Part shown: in pieces, positions 53,640 through 63,840 of the stretch | Position numbering within the stretch: position 1 is the first letter of the stretch | Layout: every line of letters begins with the position of its first letter | The notes under the pieces: model-generated | What the model was told of the DNA's origin: nothing | The model's database searches: none | Seen by the model: the letters and a program-made list of their open reading frames with translations, nothing else | Source: an uncultured Roseibium sp. | GTDB lineage: Bacteria; Pseudomonadota; Alphaproteobacteria; Rhizobiales; Stappiaceae | Length of the DNA: 64,000 nucleotides | Assembly: GCF_947499295.1 (NCBI RefSeq) | Contig: NZ_CANMNP010000002.1 | Span: 62,001-126,000 of the forward strand | Reading direction: 5' to 3' | Translations under genes and position numbers: made by a program

Positions 53640-54462
53640 GTATCTTGTGACGGGTGGCACCGGGAAAACCGGCAGGCGGATCGTCAAGCGCCTGCAGGAA
53701 AGTGGCCTTGCGGTTCGTGTGGGAACGCGAAAGCCCGAAGAGACGAACCACGTGTTGCATGACTGGGAAAACCATGACGGTTTCACTGCCGCATTGGCTG
53801 GGGTCACTGGCGTCTATCTACTGGCACCGACTGACCGCGCAGATCATCTCAAGGTCATGAAGCCGTTCATTGATCTGGCTCTTGCAAAAGGTGTGCGCCG
53901 ATTTGTGCTGTTGAGTGCGTCATCACTCCCGTCAGGCGGGCCAATGATGGGGCAGGTGCACGACTATTTGCAAAAAGTAGCGCCGGAATGGTGTGTCCTC
54001 CGACCGACGTGGTTCATGCAGAACTTTTCAGAACAACAACACCTGAGAACCATCCGCGAGAATGATGAAATTTATTCTGCGACGGCTGAAGGACGTGTTC
54101 CGTTCATCGATACGGACGATATCGCTGAAGCCGCTTTTGCTGCACTCACCGCGAGTTCTGCCGTGAACAGTGATGTGTTGCTAACGGGTCCCGAAGCGCT
54201 TTCCTATGAAGATGTGGCCAGGATCCTCTCATCTGAGACCGGGCGAGAAATTCGTTATGTCGAGCAAAGTGAAAAGCAGATGATCGATCGCTTTACCGGT
54301 TTGGGAATGCCTCGCAACTACGCCGAGATACTGGCTGGAATGGACGTCAGCATCTCACAAGGCAGCGAAAACAGAGTGACCGATGAAGTTCAGAATTTAA
54401 CCGGTACCCAACCTCGCACGTTTGATGAGTTTGCACACGTTAATCGACAGTCCTGGATCTGA
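53629..54462 (+). CDS. NmrA-like NAD(P)-binding protein
   Basis: This 277-residue atypical short-chain dehydrogenase has the Rossmann motif YLVTGGTGKTGRRIVKRL at the N-terminus and the NmrA/QOR2 block VCVLRPTWFMQNFSEQ in the middle. No Tyr-x3-Lys pair is evident, as is usual for this branch, which binds NAD(P) as a sensor or reduces quinones. ATG 53629 with ACGAGG upstream overlaps the SnoaL gene. Control by the divergent TetR is likely. Confidence 0.9.
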   Translation: MSAEYLVTGGTGKTGRRIVKRLQESGLAVRVGTRKPEETNHVLHDWENHDGFTAALAGVTGVYLLAPTDRADHLKVMKPFIDLALAKGVRRFVLLSASSLPSGGPMMGQVHDYLQKVAPEWCVLRPTWFMQNFSEQQHLRTIRENDEIYSATAEGRVPFIDTDDIAEAAFAALTASSAVNSDVLLTGPEALSYEDVARILSSETGREIRYVEQSEKQMIDRFTGLGMPRNYAEILAGMDVSISQGSENRVTDEVQNLTGTQPRTFDEFAHVNRQSWI

Positions 54463-54530
54463 GTGTTGCAAATTGGGGGCGCCTGATCCGGGCAAAGGTT
54501 TGCGACCGGTGCAAAAAAATTCGGCACGCA

Positions 54531-54567
54531 CAAAAAGAAAAACCCGCCCTCATTTCTGGAGGGCGGG
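54531..54567 (-). terminator. Terminator after ccrM
   Basis: Read on the minus strand, CCCGCCCTC (54567-54559) pairs with GAGGGCGGG (54551-54543) and is followed by TTTTTCTTTTT. It lies 50 bases after the ccrM stop. Plus-strand reading lacks the T-run. Confidence 0.88.
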
Positions 54568-54616
54568 GAAGTGGGATCCCGCGGGGAACGCGAAGTCTCT
54601 TCTGCTTTTTTATTCG

Positions 54617-55810
<1,194 letters not shown>

Positions 55811-55845
55811 TCAGCGGTTAAACAATCAAAACAAAAATTCTTATT

Positions 55846-55850
55846 GAATC
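55846..55850. promoter_or_regulatory. GANTC methylation site upstream of ccrM
   Basis: GAATC at 55846-55850 is a CcrM target 90 bases upstream of the ccrM start, in an AT-rich interval. In Caulobacter, GANTC sites in the ccrM leader link expression to replication. Two TTAA boxes separated by eight bases (55876-55891) resemble a CtrA site but have one base too many. Confidence 0.55.
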
Positions 55851-55899
55851 AATGCTTTGTTTACAATCGTAAAAGTTAAATGAGAAGTTAATGGCCGCT

Positions 55900-56574
55900 T
55901 CAGACCGAAAAGGCCAGAATTCTGCTGATTTCATTCATGCTACGACCGGAAGTTGCCTTCCATTCGTTAAAGGCAACCTGTGCGGCATTTAGATTTTTTT
56001 TCGACATGCGGTCATTCTCAATGACATTTTCACGGATAAGGGCATTAACCACATCACCTGTGAGGATGAAACTTTCCTTGCCCAGGAAGCGCAGGGCGAT
56101 TTGCCCCGTACTTCCTCCCAGGCGGCTGCCGCGCTTCTTGATCGTCTCCATCAACCCGACTTGATCGCTTGGCGGATATTGAGCAAAGAACCTGGATGCG
56201 CTCCCGTGTTCGGTGGCAAGATCCTTCAGGAAGATGGCGTTGTGCTGTACTGATTTGATCTTGGCAGCATTTCGGACAATACGAGCGTCCTTCATAAGGG
56301 CTTCATAAGCCTCGTCCGGCAAGAAGGCGAGGCGGGCGACATCGAAGCCATCGAAAGCCTCTTCGAAACCCGGCCATTTCTGGTCGATGACCTTCCAGCT
56401 GAAACCTGCCTGAAATACGCATTTTGTGAACATGGAGAGCCAGCGGTCATCACCAAGCTGCTCAAGTTCTTGTTCGGATTTGGGTTGATTGTGCTCACTC
56501 AGGAGCTTCTTCAAATTGTCCGGGCCGCCCTTTTTTTCCTCTGTCAGCGCTACAATTTCGTCAAAGGAACGCAT
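55900..56574 (-). CDS. DNA-3-methyladenine glycosylase I family protein
   Basis: This 224-residue protein matches the Tag family: TKCVFQAGFSWKVIDQKWPGFEEAFDGFD, then ARIVRNAAKIKSVQHNA. Tag removes 3-methyladenine from alkylated DNA. The C-terminal part (SGRSMNEISRILAFS) differs from E. coli Tag, so it belongs to a divergent branch. It reads in the same direction as ccrM and lies 144 bases upstream of it. Start ATG 56574. Confidence 0.88.
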   Translation of the reverse strand: MRSFDEIVALTEEKKGGPDNLKKLLSEHNQPKSEQELEQLGDDRWLSMFTKCVFQAGFSWKVIDQKWPGFEEAFDGFDVARLAFLPDEAYEALMKDARIVRNAAKIKSVQHNAIFLKDLATEHGSASRFFAQYPPSDQVGLMETIKKRGSRLGGSTGQIALRFLGKESFILTGDVVNALIRENVIENDRMSKKNLNAAQVAFNEWKATSGRSMNEISRILAFSV

Positions 56575-56767
56575 TCTGTTCTCCCCCCGCTACAGCATAT
56601 TTCTCAAGCCAGACTAAGATTCCACAGAACCGAACGTTGGCAAAGCGGGGTATGCGGTTTCGAACCTGACCCTGCTGAATGTCGATGAAGGTATCGTCTT
56701 CAGAATGAGCAAGAGCTGGAACTAGACAACAAGTTCAGAACCAGTTGCCGTGATCGCTATATGAGAC

Positions 56768-57574
56768 TTACCGCTCTCCGACAGTGCGTGTGCGCTCAAA
56801 ACGGCGCAAAGCCAGTGAAAGGGTTATGGTCATCATCAGGTAGATCAAGGCAACGATATTGTAAGTTTCGAAATACCGGAAAGAACCGGCGGCATAGACC
56901 TTGCCGAGCTGGGTGATGTCGGCAACGCCGAGAACGGAAACCAGCGAACTGTCCTTGATCATGGCGACAAAATCGTTTCCGAGCGGTGGCAGAATTGTTT
57001 TCAGCGCCTGTGGGAACACGATCAATCGAAACCTGAGCCACCGGTTCATGCCAAGCGCCTCGGCCGCCTCGATCTGTCCCTTGTCGACTGCCTGAATGCC
57101 AGCCCTGAAAACTTCGGCGATAAAAGCGGAATAACCGATGGTAAGCGCCAGGACAGCGCGCCACAAAAGGGGGAAGTCGCGCGTGCGCAGGGGGTCCTGG
57201 CCTAATGGTTCCAGCACCGCATTGACGAGTGCTATCAGGAGCGGGGTCCCGACAAAGGCGATATAAAGCAACAACACGATGATCGGCAATCCACGCACGA
57301 TCTCGACATAAAATCGCGCCACTTGCCTGAGGATCAGGGAAGAGGACAATGAGGCCAGCGCCAAAAGAAGACCAAGCACAGACGCCAGGAAGAAACCGAC
57401 AAGCGTGACGAAGATCGTCAGGCCGATCCCGCGAGAAACCGTTGCCATTACCTGGCTGTAGATATCGTCCGTTGCGATTTGTATCAGCAGGAAAACCGCT
57501 ATGCCGCAAGCGGCCACCAACCAGTATGGGAAGTCCTGTTTTGAGGCGCCGGTCTGTTTGGATTTGCGGAACAT
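56768..57574 (-). CDS. Amino-acid ABC transporter permease
   Basis: This 268-residue HisM-type permease has several helices and the EAA loop EAAEALGMNRWLRFRLIVFPQALK, the contact with the ATPase. FYVEIVRGLPIIVLLLY is the other family mark. It should carry polar amino acids across the inner membrane with the binding protein encoded upstream. I chose ATG 57574; GTG 57610 would add 12 residues. No ATPase gene lies beside it. Confidence 0.92.
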   Translation of the reverse strand: MFRKSKQTGASKQDFPYWLVAACGIAVFLLIQIATDDIYSQVMATVSRGIGLTIFVTLVGFFLASVLGLLLALASLSSSLILRQVARFYVEIVRGLPIIVLLLYIAFVGTPLLIALVNAVLEPLGQDPLRTRDFPLLWRAVLALTIGYSAFIAEVFRAGIQAVDKGQIEAAEALGMNRWLRFRLIVFPQALKTILPPLGNDFVAMIKDSSLVSVLGVADITQLGKVYAAGSFRYFETYNIVALIYLMMTITLSLALRRFERTRTVGER

Positions 57575-57640
57575 GGCTCGGTCTTTGTTTGGATTTGGGA
57601 GATGTGCCACCGGCCAGGAAAGATTGACAAGTCAGCGGAT

Positions 57641-57680
57641 AAAAAACAGCCGGCACCGGAAAACTCTCCCCGATGCCGGC
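57641..57680 (-). terminator. Intercistronic terminator-like hairpin between binding protein and permease genes
   Basis: Read on the minus strand, GCCGGCA (57680-57674) pairs with TGCCGGC (57655-57649) and is followed by TGTTTTTT. It lies between the binding-protein stop and the permease start, so partial termination would give more binding protein than permease. Confidence 0.7.
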
Positions 57681-57722
57681 CCAACGGCGGCGTCTCTGAA
57701 CGATCAGAGAGCGAACAAAGTG

Positions 57723-58523
57723 CTATTGCCCCACTTTGTAGTCAAAGAACCACTTCGTGTTGAGCGCATCAATGGTTCCATCGCTGCGCATGCTGGCAAT
57801 TGCTGCATTGAAGGGGCCAACGAGTTCGGACCCTTTCGGGAAGATGAAGCCGAAGTCCTCTGTTCCCATCGGATCGCCGATCAGTTTGAACGTGTCCGGG
57901 TTGGCTGCGACATAGCCTTGTCCGCCGGTGCTGTCTGTCAGAACGAGATCGACATCACCGATCTTGAGTGCCTGAACGGCGGCGCCGAATGTTTCAAAGA
58001 GTTTGATCCGGGGATTGGCCTCGTCTCCGTCCAGTACGTCATAAACAGTCACGTAAAACGGTGTTGTGCCTGGTTGTGCTCCGGCCAGAAAATCGTTGTT
58101 GGCAGCAAAACTTTTCGGATCGGTGAAGCGGTCTTCGTCTTCTCTTACCAGCATGAACATTTCGGAGCGCATGTAAGGATCTGAGAAATCCACTTGCTGT
58201 GCTCGATCTTCACGAATGGTGATGCCGTTCATGGCGAGATCATATTCACCAGCGCTGATCGCAGGGATCATGGCGTCCCAACTGGTGTTTTGAAAGGTGA
58301 CTTTCATGTTCAGACGTTTGGCGATCTCGGCAATTGCGTCATATTCCCAACCGATTGCATCGCCAGACTTGGGATCAACGAACTGGAGAGGCGGGTAGGT
58401 GTTTTCCGACGCTATGACGACTTCCTTGCCGCCGAGGTCGGGAAGACTATCGGCAAGGGCTGCGAAACCGGTGCCAACCACCACCGAGGCTGCAAGCGCA
58501 AAAGAAACTATGGACCGTTGCAT
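57723..58523 (-). CDS. Amino-acid ABC transporter substrate-binding protein
   Basis: This 266-residue periplasmic protein has a signal peptide ([24 protein letters not shown]) and the family-3 binding-protein fold: [50 protein letters not shown]. The ligand is an amino acid or opine not determined by sequence. ATG 58523 has AAGGAG six bases upstream, so the longer frame from 58586 is rejected. It heads a two-gene transport unit. Confidence 0.95.
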   Translation of the reverse strand: MQRSIVSFALAASVVVGTGFAALADSLPDLGGKEVVIASENTYPPLQFVDPKSGDAIGWEYDAIAEIAKRLNMKVTFQNTSWDAMIPAISAGEYDLAMNGITIREDRAQQVDFSDPYMRSEMFMLVREDEDRFTDPKSFAANNDFLAGAQPGTTPFYVTVYDVLDGDEANPRIKLFETFGAAVQALKIGDVDLVLTDSTGGQGYVAANPDTFKLIGDPMGTEDFGFIFPKGSELVGPFNAAIASMRSDGTIDALNTKWFFDYKVGQ

Positions 58524-58720
58524 GGGAAACTCCTTGTAAAAATTCATGATGACAATACCGGCTTCGCATCGTCGGGAAAAGTGCATCAGATTTGCCTTGA
58601 ACTATAAGCGCAGAATTTTTCTCTCTGCGAAAAAAAATTCAAAAACAGATGCTGGATCTATTGACCAGGGCATGAGTTGGCAGGACTGTGTGGCCCATAA
58701 CAACAATAAGGAGACGGTTT

Positions 58721-60232
58721 ATGTCCAACAGTATCAGCAAGAATTTGCAACCCGAAGTCCGGCGCGTTCGGCTGGCACCCTCGCACCCGCTAGAGGTCTT
58801 CACCGATGCCGGCAAGGCGGTCGACAGGCTGATTGAAATCTTTGAAGACAACACTGCATTCTTGCGATCCCAATTTCAAAATCTTCTTGAAGGCAAGGAA
58901 ATCACTGAACGCGTACGAGCGTATTATCCGCAAGTGCGGATCGTGACCGACAGCCATATACGTCTCGACAGTCGCCTTTCTTACGGTTTTGTCTCCGGGC
59001 CGGGGACCCACGCCTCAACCATCACACGGCCGGATCTTTTTCGAAATTATTTGTGTACGCAGCTTTCGCTTCTGATGAAGAACCACGATGTGCCAATTCA
59101 GGTTGGCGACAGTGAAATGCCGATCCCGCTGCATTTTGCCTTCTACGATGGAACGCATGTGGAGGGCGGCGCGGCAGCGGCCAATCTGGATCGTCCGCTG
59201 GCGGACATATTCGACTTGCCTGATTTGACCGTGATGGACGATTCCATCGCCAATGGCACTTATGAGCCGAGTGACGGGATCATGCCGCTTGCGTCCTTCA
59301 CGGCGCCGCGTGTTGACTATTCATTGCACCGCCTCCAGCACTATACGGCAACCGCAGCTGAACACTTTCAGAACTATGTTCTTTTCACGAACTATCAGTT
59401 CTATATCGACGAATTTTGCCGCATGTCCCAGGAACTCCTGGCAAATCCGGATAGCGGATACGAGGCCTTTGTATCACCGGGAAATCTGGTAACCAGGGCT
59501 GGAGACTGCGAGCCCTGCAGCGGTACTGAACCTGCAAAGCTGCCGCAGATGCCGGCCTATCATCTGAAGCGGGCCGATGGCAGCGGCATCACAATGATCA
59601 ACATTGGCGTCGGCCCGTCCAATGCCAAAACCATTACAGATCATGTCGCCGTCCTGCGGCCGCATGTCTGGCTGATGCTTGGCCACTGTGCCGGTCTCAG
59701 AAACAGCCAGACGCTCGGCGATTATGTGCTTGCACATGGTTATGTGCGAGACGACAACGTCCTCAATCAGGATTTGCCGGTTTGGGTGCCGATCCCACCT
59801 CTTGCGGAAGTCCAGGTTGCGCTTGAGGATGCGGTTGCCGAGATTACCGGCATTGATGGTTATGACCTCAAACGTGTTATGCGAACCGGCACAGTTGTGT
59901 CACTGGACAACAGGAACTGGGAACTCTGGGATCAGCCCGAACTTGTCAAAAGGTTCTCACAGTCCAGGGCGATTGCGCTTGATATGGAATCGGCGACAAT
60001 TGCGGCCAATGGCTTTCGTTTCCGGGTTCCCTACGGAACGCTTTTGTGTATCTCGGACAAACCCTTGCATGGTGAGCTGAAGTTGCCGGGCATGGCTACC
60101 GATTTCTATAAGCGGCAAGTTGCCCAGCATCTGGAAATCGGCATCAGGGCGATGGAAAAGATGCGCGACATGACGGCCGAGCGACTCCATTCCCGCAAAC
60201 TCAGAAGTTTTGCAGAGACAGCTTTCCAGTAG
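58721..60232 (+). CDS. amn: AMP nucleosidase
   Basis: This 503-residue enzyme splits AMP into adenine and ribose 5-phosphate. The C-terminal nucleoside-phosphorylase fold is marked by INIGVGPSNAKTITDHVAVLRPHVWLMLGHCAGLR and by ALDMESATIAANGFRFRVPYGTLLCISDKPLHGE. The N-terminal regulatory domain precedes it. ATG 58721 has AAGGAG eight bases upstream. It is divergent from the ABC genes. Confidence 0.95.
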   Translation: MSNSISKNLQPEVRRVRLAPSHPLEVFTDAGKAVDRLIEIFEDNTAFLRSQFQNLLEGKEITERVRAYYPQVRIVTDSHIRLDSRLSYGFVSGPGTHASTITRPDLFRNYLCTQLSLLMKNHDVPIQVGDSEMPIPLHFAFYDGTHVEGGAAAANLDRPLADIFDLPDLTVMDDSIANGTYEPSDGIMPLASFTAPRVDYSLHRLQHYTATAAEHFQNYVLFTNYQFYIDEFCRMSQELLANPDSGYEAFVSPGNLVTRAGDCEPCSGTEPAKLPQMPAYHLKRADGSGITMINIGVGPSNAKTITDHVAVLRPHVWLMLGHCAGLRNSQTLGDYVLAHGYVRDDNVLNQDLPVWVPIPPLAEVQVALEDAVAEITGIDGYDLKRVMRTGTVVSLDNRNWELWDQPELVKRFSQSRAIALDMESATIAANGFRFRVPYGTLLCISDKPLHGELKLPGMATDFYKRQVAQHLEIGIRAMEKMRDMTAERLHSRKLRSFAETAFQ

Positions 60233-60306
60233 GTAGCGAAAGGTTCAAAGGACCAGCTCGGCATATGACCGGACTGGCTGGTCGAAAAAAGTTTCAAAAA
60301 TGAACT

Positions 60307-60340
60307 AAAACAACGGCCACGCGATATCAACGCGTGGCCG
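60307..60340 (-). terminator. Terminator between amn and bfr
   Basis: CGGCCACGCG (60314-60323) pairs with CGCGTGGCCG (60331-60340) around seven bases. On the minus strand it is followed by TTGTTTT, so it ends bfr. It may also serve the convergent amn. Confidence 0.85.
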
Positions 60341-60348
60341 AATTTGCG

Positions 60349-60834
60349 TTACTCGGCTTCGTCTGCAGGAACGGCATTCAACATGCCGTAGCGCTCGACC
60401 CCGATTTTTTCCAGCAGGTCCAGCTGAGTTTCCAGAAAGTCGATGTGACCTTCTTCATCTGAAAGAAGTTCTTCGAACAGCTGCATGGAGACATAGTCAC
60501 CTTCGTCTCGGCAGATGTCGCGCGACTTGGAATATGAAGTGCGAGCGTCGTATTCGCCCGCCAGATCGGATTCCAGGACTTCCTTGATATTCTGCCCAAT
60601 CCGCAGAGGCGCAACCTTCTGCATGTTGGGGTGGCCTTCAAGAAAGATAATACGATCCGTGATTTTGTCGGCGTGCTGCATTTCTTCAATGCTTTCCTCA
60701 CGCTCTTTCTTGGCCAGCCGCGCAAAACCCCAATCGGCAAGGAGGCGGTAGTGCAGCCAGTACTGATTGATCGCGCCGAGCTCCAGAAACAGAGCCTCAT
60801 TCAAACGCTCGATGACCTTCTCATTTCCCTTCAT
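60349..60834 (-). CDS. bfr: Bacterioferritin
   Basis: This 161-residue subunit forms the 24-mer iron store. All six ferroxidase ligands are in place (E18, E51, H54, E94, E127, H130), and M52 is the heme ligand, so this is a heme-binding active form. ATG 60834 follows AGGAGG on the minus strand. An Irr-type iron control element lies upstream, so it should be made when iron is plentiful. Confidence 0.97.
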   Translation of the reverse strand: MKGNEKVIERLNEALFLELGAINQYWLHYRLLADWGFARLAKKEREESIEEMQHADKITDRIIFLEGHPNMQKVAPLRIGQNIKEVLESDLAGEYDARTSYSKSRDICRDEGDYVSMQLFEELLSDEEGHIDFLETQLDLLEKIGVERYGMLNAVPADEAE

Positions 60835-60866
60835 GGGATGCCTCCTGTAATTGAATCTTGGCGCAC

Positions 60867-60883
60867 TTTAGAATTATTCTAGG
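60867..60883. promoter_or_regulatory. Iron control element (Irr box) upstream of bfr
   Basis: TTTAGAATTATTCTAGG matches the ICE motif TTTAGAA-N3-TTCTAAA, with two changes at the right end. It lies 33 bases upstream of the bfr start. Irr represses bacterioferritin genes under iron limitation in rhizobial relatives. Confidence 0.72.
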
Positions 60884-60998
60884 GTGCGTGTCCAGACAAT
60901 CAAAGCTTGAATTCGGAATAAAATGACGCATCCCGAGTTTATGAGTGGAATTGCATCTCCGGTAAAGTGAGACCAACACCTCGAACCGCCGAAAATCA

Positions 60999-61038
60999 AA
61001 AACAAAGCGCGGTCTTTGAAAAGACCGCGCTTTGTTTT
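60999..61038 (-). terminator. Terminator of the fasciclin gene with a 19-bp perfect stem
   Basis: AAAACAAAGCGCGGTCTTT (60999-61017) is perfectly complementary to 61020-61038. T-runs are present on both sides. It lies 19 bases after the fasciclin stop and between two genes on the same strand, so it ends the fasciclin transcript before bfr. Confidence 0.92.
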
Positions 61039-61057
61039 CTTGGACCTTAAAACTGGA

Positions 61058-61540
61058 TTACGACTTCGGCATGATAACCGTGTCGATGACGTGGATGACG
61101 CCATTTGAGGTTTCAATGTCTGCAGTCACGACGTTGGCGTTGTCGACTTTTACGCCGTCGGTTGCGTCAACGGAGATCTCGCTGCCTTCAACGGAAGCAA
61201 CTTCGGCTTTCTTGCCGGCGATATCGGATGACATCACTTTGCCCGGGACAACGTGGTAGGTGAGGATCGCAACGAGCTGGTCTTTGTTTTCCGGCTTGAG
61301 CAGGGTCTCAACTGTGCCTTCAGGCAGCTTGGCGAATGCTTCATCTGTAGGTGCGAAGACGGTGAACGGACCTTCGCCTTTCAATGTGTCAACGAGACCG
61401 GCTGCTTGAACTGCAGCGACCAAGGTGCCGAAGGAACCTGCGTCGACTGCGGTGTCAACAATGTCCTTCTGACCGGCATTGGCAGCAGATAGCGGCAGGA
61501 CGAGAAGTAGAGCAAAGACCAGTTTCTGAACGAATTTCAT
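61058..61540 (-). CDS. Secreted fasciclin (FAS1) domain protein
   Basis: This 160-residue exported protein has a signal peptide ([22 protein letters not shown]) and one FAS1 domain: [37 protein letters not shown] (H1-type box) and [14 protein letters not shown] at the end (H2-type box). FAS1 proteins act in adhesion or surface contacts. ATG 61540 has GGGAG six bases upstream. It is monocistronic with its own terminator. Confidence 0.95.
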   Translation of the reverse strand: MKFVQKLVFALLLVLPLSAANAGQKDIVDTAVDAGSFGTLVAAVQAAGLVDTLKGEGPFTVFAPTDEAFAKLPEGTVETLLKPENKDQLVAILTYHVVPGKVMSSDIAGKKAEVASVEGSEISVDATDGVKVDNANVVTADIETSNGVIHVIDTVIMPKS

Positions 61541-61847
61541 GACGCACTCCCATGGTTTCACAAAGACACAGCTGTCCCGTTCCCGGACATTTCTTTTTCC
61601 GAGATTTTTCAGGTGCTTGATCGAATTCTGTGTCGGTCTTGGTACGACGGCCAATGCACATTGGATGAGGAAAAAATCAGGACGAATTTATCCATGTTTT
61701 TTGTTGATCCAGAAGTGGTCGTAAAACGTGGGCGCTCTCGGTTTGGTTGTGGGTGGTGCGACGCTGCCTGCCCAGGGGCATTTGATAACGCCACCTGTGA
61801 CGGGGCAAAAGGGTGCAGTTTGCCGGGCGCGAGCTGGCGCGTGAGAA
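61541..61847. other. Intergenic region without a supported gene
   Basis: This interval between fasciclin and mutY holds the fasciclin promoter. Short frames on both strands lack ribosome sites and family likeness. I see no tRNA or strong hairpin. Confidence 0.55.
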
Positions 61848-62915
61848 TTACGAAAGGGCTGCTGCCAGCACTTTGCGCATAACAGTGGGGAGCGCTTCTG
61901 TTTCAAGCGCGTCGGGTTCGGACCACCAACTGGCTTCAAGCTCAGGCATAGTGTCACCGAAAAGGTCGGTGCGGAAAACTGTGAGGCGCAAATGAAAATG
62001 AGTGAACGTGTGTTTGACCTCGGTTGGCCGCTTTCGCCAGTTTGCCGCGAAGGGAACATCTTCCAGGGCCGAGTCGGCTTCAAACTGCTCAGTCCAGTGT
62101 GTGCCGGGCACTTCGGTCATACCACCAAGCAGACCGCTTGGAGGCCGCCGGCGTAGCAATACTGCGCCGTTACCAGAATTGACAGCAACGAATGCCGCGC
62201 CAAATCGGGTCGGTTTTTGCTTCTTGGGGGCCTTTAGCGGCAACGTTTCAGCAATTTCGGTTCCCTGGACCTTGCAAATTGAAGTCCATGGGCAAAGCGC
62301 GCAGGCTGGTCGTCTCGGTGTACAGATAGTGGCGCCAAGGTCCATTACGGCTTGAGCGAAGTCTCCTGGGCGTACAACGGGTGTCAATTCACCCATCCGG
62401 GCTTTTACAAGAGGTTTGGCATCGGGCAGCGGCGTTTCAAGCCGGTCCAGCCTCGTTATGACGCGTTCAACATTGCCGTCGACTACAGCCGCGTGTCTGT
62501 CAAAGGCAATAGTTGCGATTGCCGCCGCGGTGTAGGGCCCGATTCCAGGCAGTTTCAGAAGTTCCGCCTCGCTCGCGGGAAATCGCCCATCCAGCTGGTT
62601 GGCGACAGTGTTTGCACATTTTTTGAGGTTGCGGGCACGGGAATAATAGCCAAGACCGGCCCAGGCCTTCATCACATCTTCCTCGCTTGCAGCAGCGAGG
62701 TGCTCTACGGTCGGCCAGATTTTGACGAACTTTTCGAAGTAGTCCTTCACGGCCGCAACTGTGGTCTGCTGCAGCATTATTTCCGATAGCCAGACGCGAT
62801 AGGGGTCTGGAACTTCACCAACAGCGCGGTCCTGCGGTGAAACTCTCCAGGGGAGGCGCCGTGCATGGCGATCATACCAGTCGAGCAAGGTTGAGGCAGG
62901 AGAAGCAGATGTCAT
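61848..62915 (-). CDS. mutY: A/G-specific adenine glycosylase
   Basis: This 355-residue enzyme removes adenine mispaired with 8-oxoguanine. E45 (WLSEIMLQQT) and D146 (VVDGNV) are catalytic, KLPGIGPYTAAAI is the helix-hairpin-helix, and C198, C205, C208, C214 bind the 4Fe-4S cluster. The C-terminal NUDIX-like part (about 235-350, GGMTEVPGTHW) recognises 8-oxoG. ATG 62915. It is divergent from the DciA-like gene. Confidence 0.97.
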   Translation of the reverse strand: MTSASPASTLLDWYDRHARRLPWRVSPQDRAVGEVPDPYRVWLSEIMLQQTTVAAVKDYFEKFVKIWPTVEHLAAASEEDVMKAWAGLGYYSRARNLKKCANTVANQLDGRFPASEAELLKLPGIGPYTAAAIATIAFDRHAAVVDGNVERVITRLDRLETPLPDAKPLVKARMGELTPVVRPGDFAQAVMDLGATICTPRRPACALCPWTSICKVQGTEIAETLPLKAPKKQKPTRFGAAFVAVNSGNGAVLLRRRPPSGLLGGMTEVPGTHWTEQFEADSALEDVPFAANWRKRPTEVKHTFTHFHLRLTVFRTDLFGDTMPELEASWWSEPDALETEALPTVMRKVLAAALS

Positions 62916-63120
62916 GATATCACTTGGGCTAACAAGGCATTTTCACAGATTGAACCTTTGGAAAGCCTGGGGACAACTTTGGCGGTAAACATCCGTGAAT
63001 TGGATTGCACCAAGTATTCGTCGTCATTTTGTCGTATTCTATTGGAACACTTCATCCCAGACCCCAAGCTGAGTTTTGAAATCTGATTTCATCAGCTTGG
63101 TGAGGAGGTATGTCATTCGC

Positions 63121-63648
63121 GTGGTAAAGGCAATCGCTCACCACAAGCCCAAAGGGGCTAAACCGCTTGCCGATCTTGTCGGCAAGGCGATGACGCCTGC
63201 CTGCAGAAAGCGAGGGTTTGCGTCTGTCGATATTGTGGCCGCGTGGGCAGATATCGTTGGAGAACGGTATGGTGGCAGGGTTCAGCCGGATCGCCTGATC
63301 TGGCCAAGAAGGCCGGACCTCAGCGACCCCGAAAGACCGCCGGAACCGGCGATACTTGTCGTCCACACTGATGGGGCGACTGCCCTGATGCTGTCCCATG
63401 ACAGTGCGCAATTGATCGAGCGCATCAACACCTTCTATGGCTGGGCAGCCGTTGGCCGCCTCAAGATTCTGCAACGACCGGTTCAAGTCAGGCGGCAAGA
63501 ACAGCCCAGGCGACTTCGCGACCTGACGCAATCGGAGGAAAAGCGGCTGGAGGAGCGCCTTGAAGGGGTTGAAAACGACCGTTTGCGGCAGGCACTCAAG
63601 AAGCTCGGCGCTCAGGTGATCGCCCGAAACCCGGACAAGGCTGCTTGA
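63121..63648 (+). CDS. DUF721/DciA-like protein
   Basis: This 175-residue protein matches the DUF721 (DciA-related) family: KPLADLVGKAMTPACRKRGFASVDIVAAWADIVGERYGGRVQPDRLIWPRR and LVVHTDGATALMLSHDSAQLIERINTFYG. DciA loads the replicative helicase in many bacteria; whether this C-terminally extended form does is not certain. The start is uncertain. GTG 63121 gives the usual N-terminus, but AGGAGG at 63103-63108 is 12 bases away and better spaced for a rare ATT at 63115; TTG 63076 is a longer choice. Confidence 0.85.
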   Translation: MVKAIAHHKPKGAKPLADLVGKAMTPACRKRGFASVDIVAAWADIVGERYGGRVQPDRLIWPRRPDLSDPERPPEPAILVVHTDGATALMLSHDSAQLIERINTFYGWAAVGRLKILQRPVQVRRQEQPRRLRDLTQSEEKRLEERLEGVENDRLRQALKKLGAQVIARNPDKAA

Positions 63649-63840
63649 GATTTAAGGCTCGTTTGTGGGCGAAATCCCTCATTTCACGGCGATTTGCGAT
63701 AACAACACTGTGATGCAAGCGCTTGTTACGTCCTCTCTCTTGCCACATTTGATAAGCCTTGTTGACGCGGAGTGCTCGAAGGGGCACATGAGATGTTGGA
63801 ACAGGCACTTGCGAGTGCCGCTTTGACTTTTGACAGGACA

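Noticed and set aside
55876..55891. TTAA-N8-TTAA as a CtrA box
   Set aside because: The spacing is eight instead of seven bases, so it was not listed as a separate site.
61613..61882. Plus-strand Cys-rich frame near mutY (GCGWCDAACPG)
   Set aside because: It runs into the mutY 3' end in antisense and has no ribosome site; the Cys pattern alone is weak.
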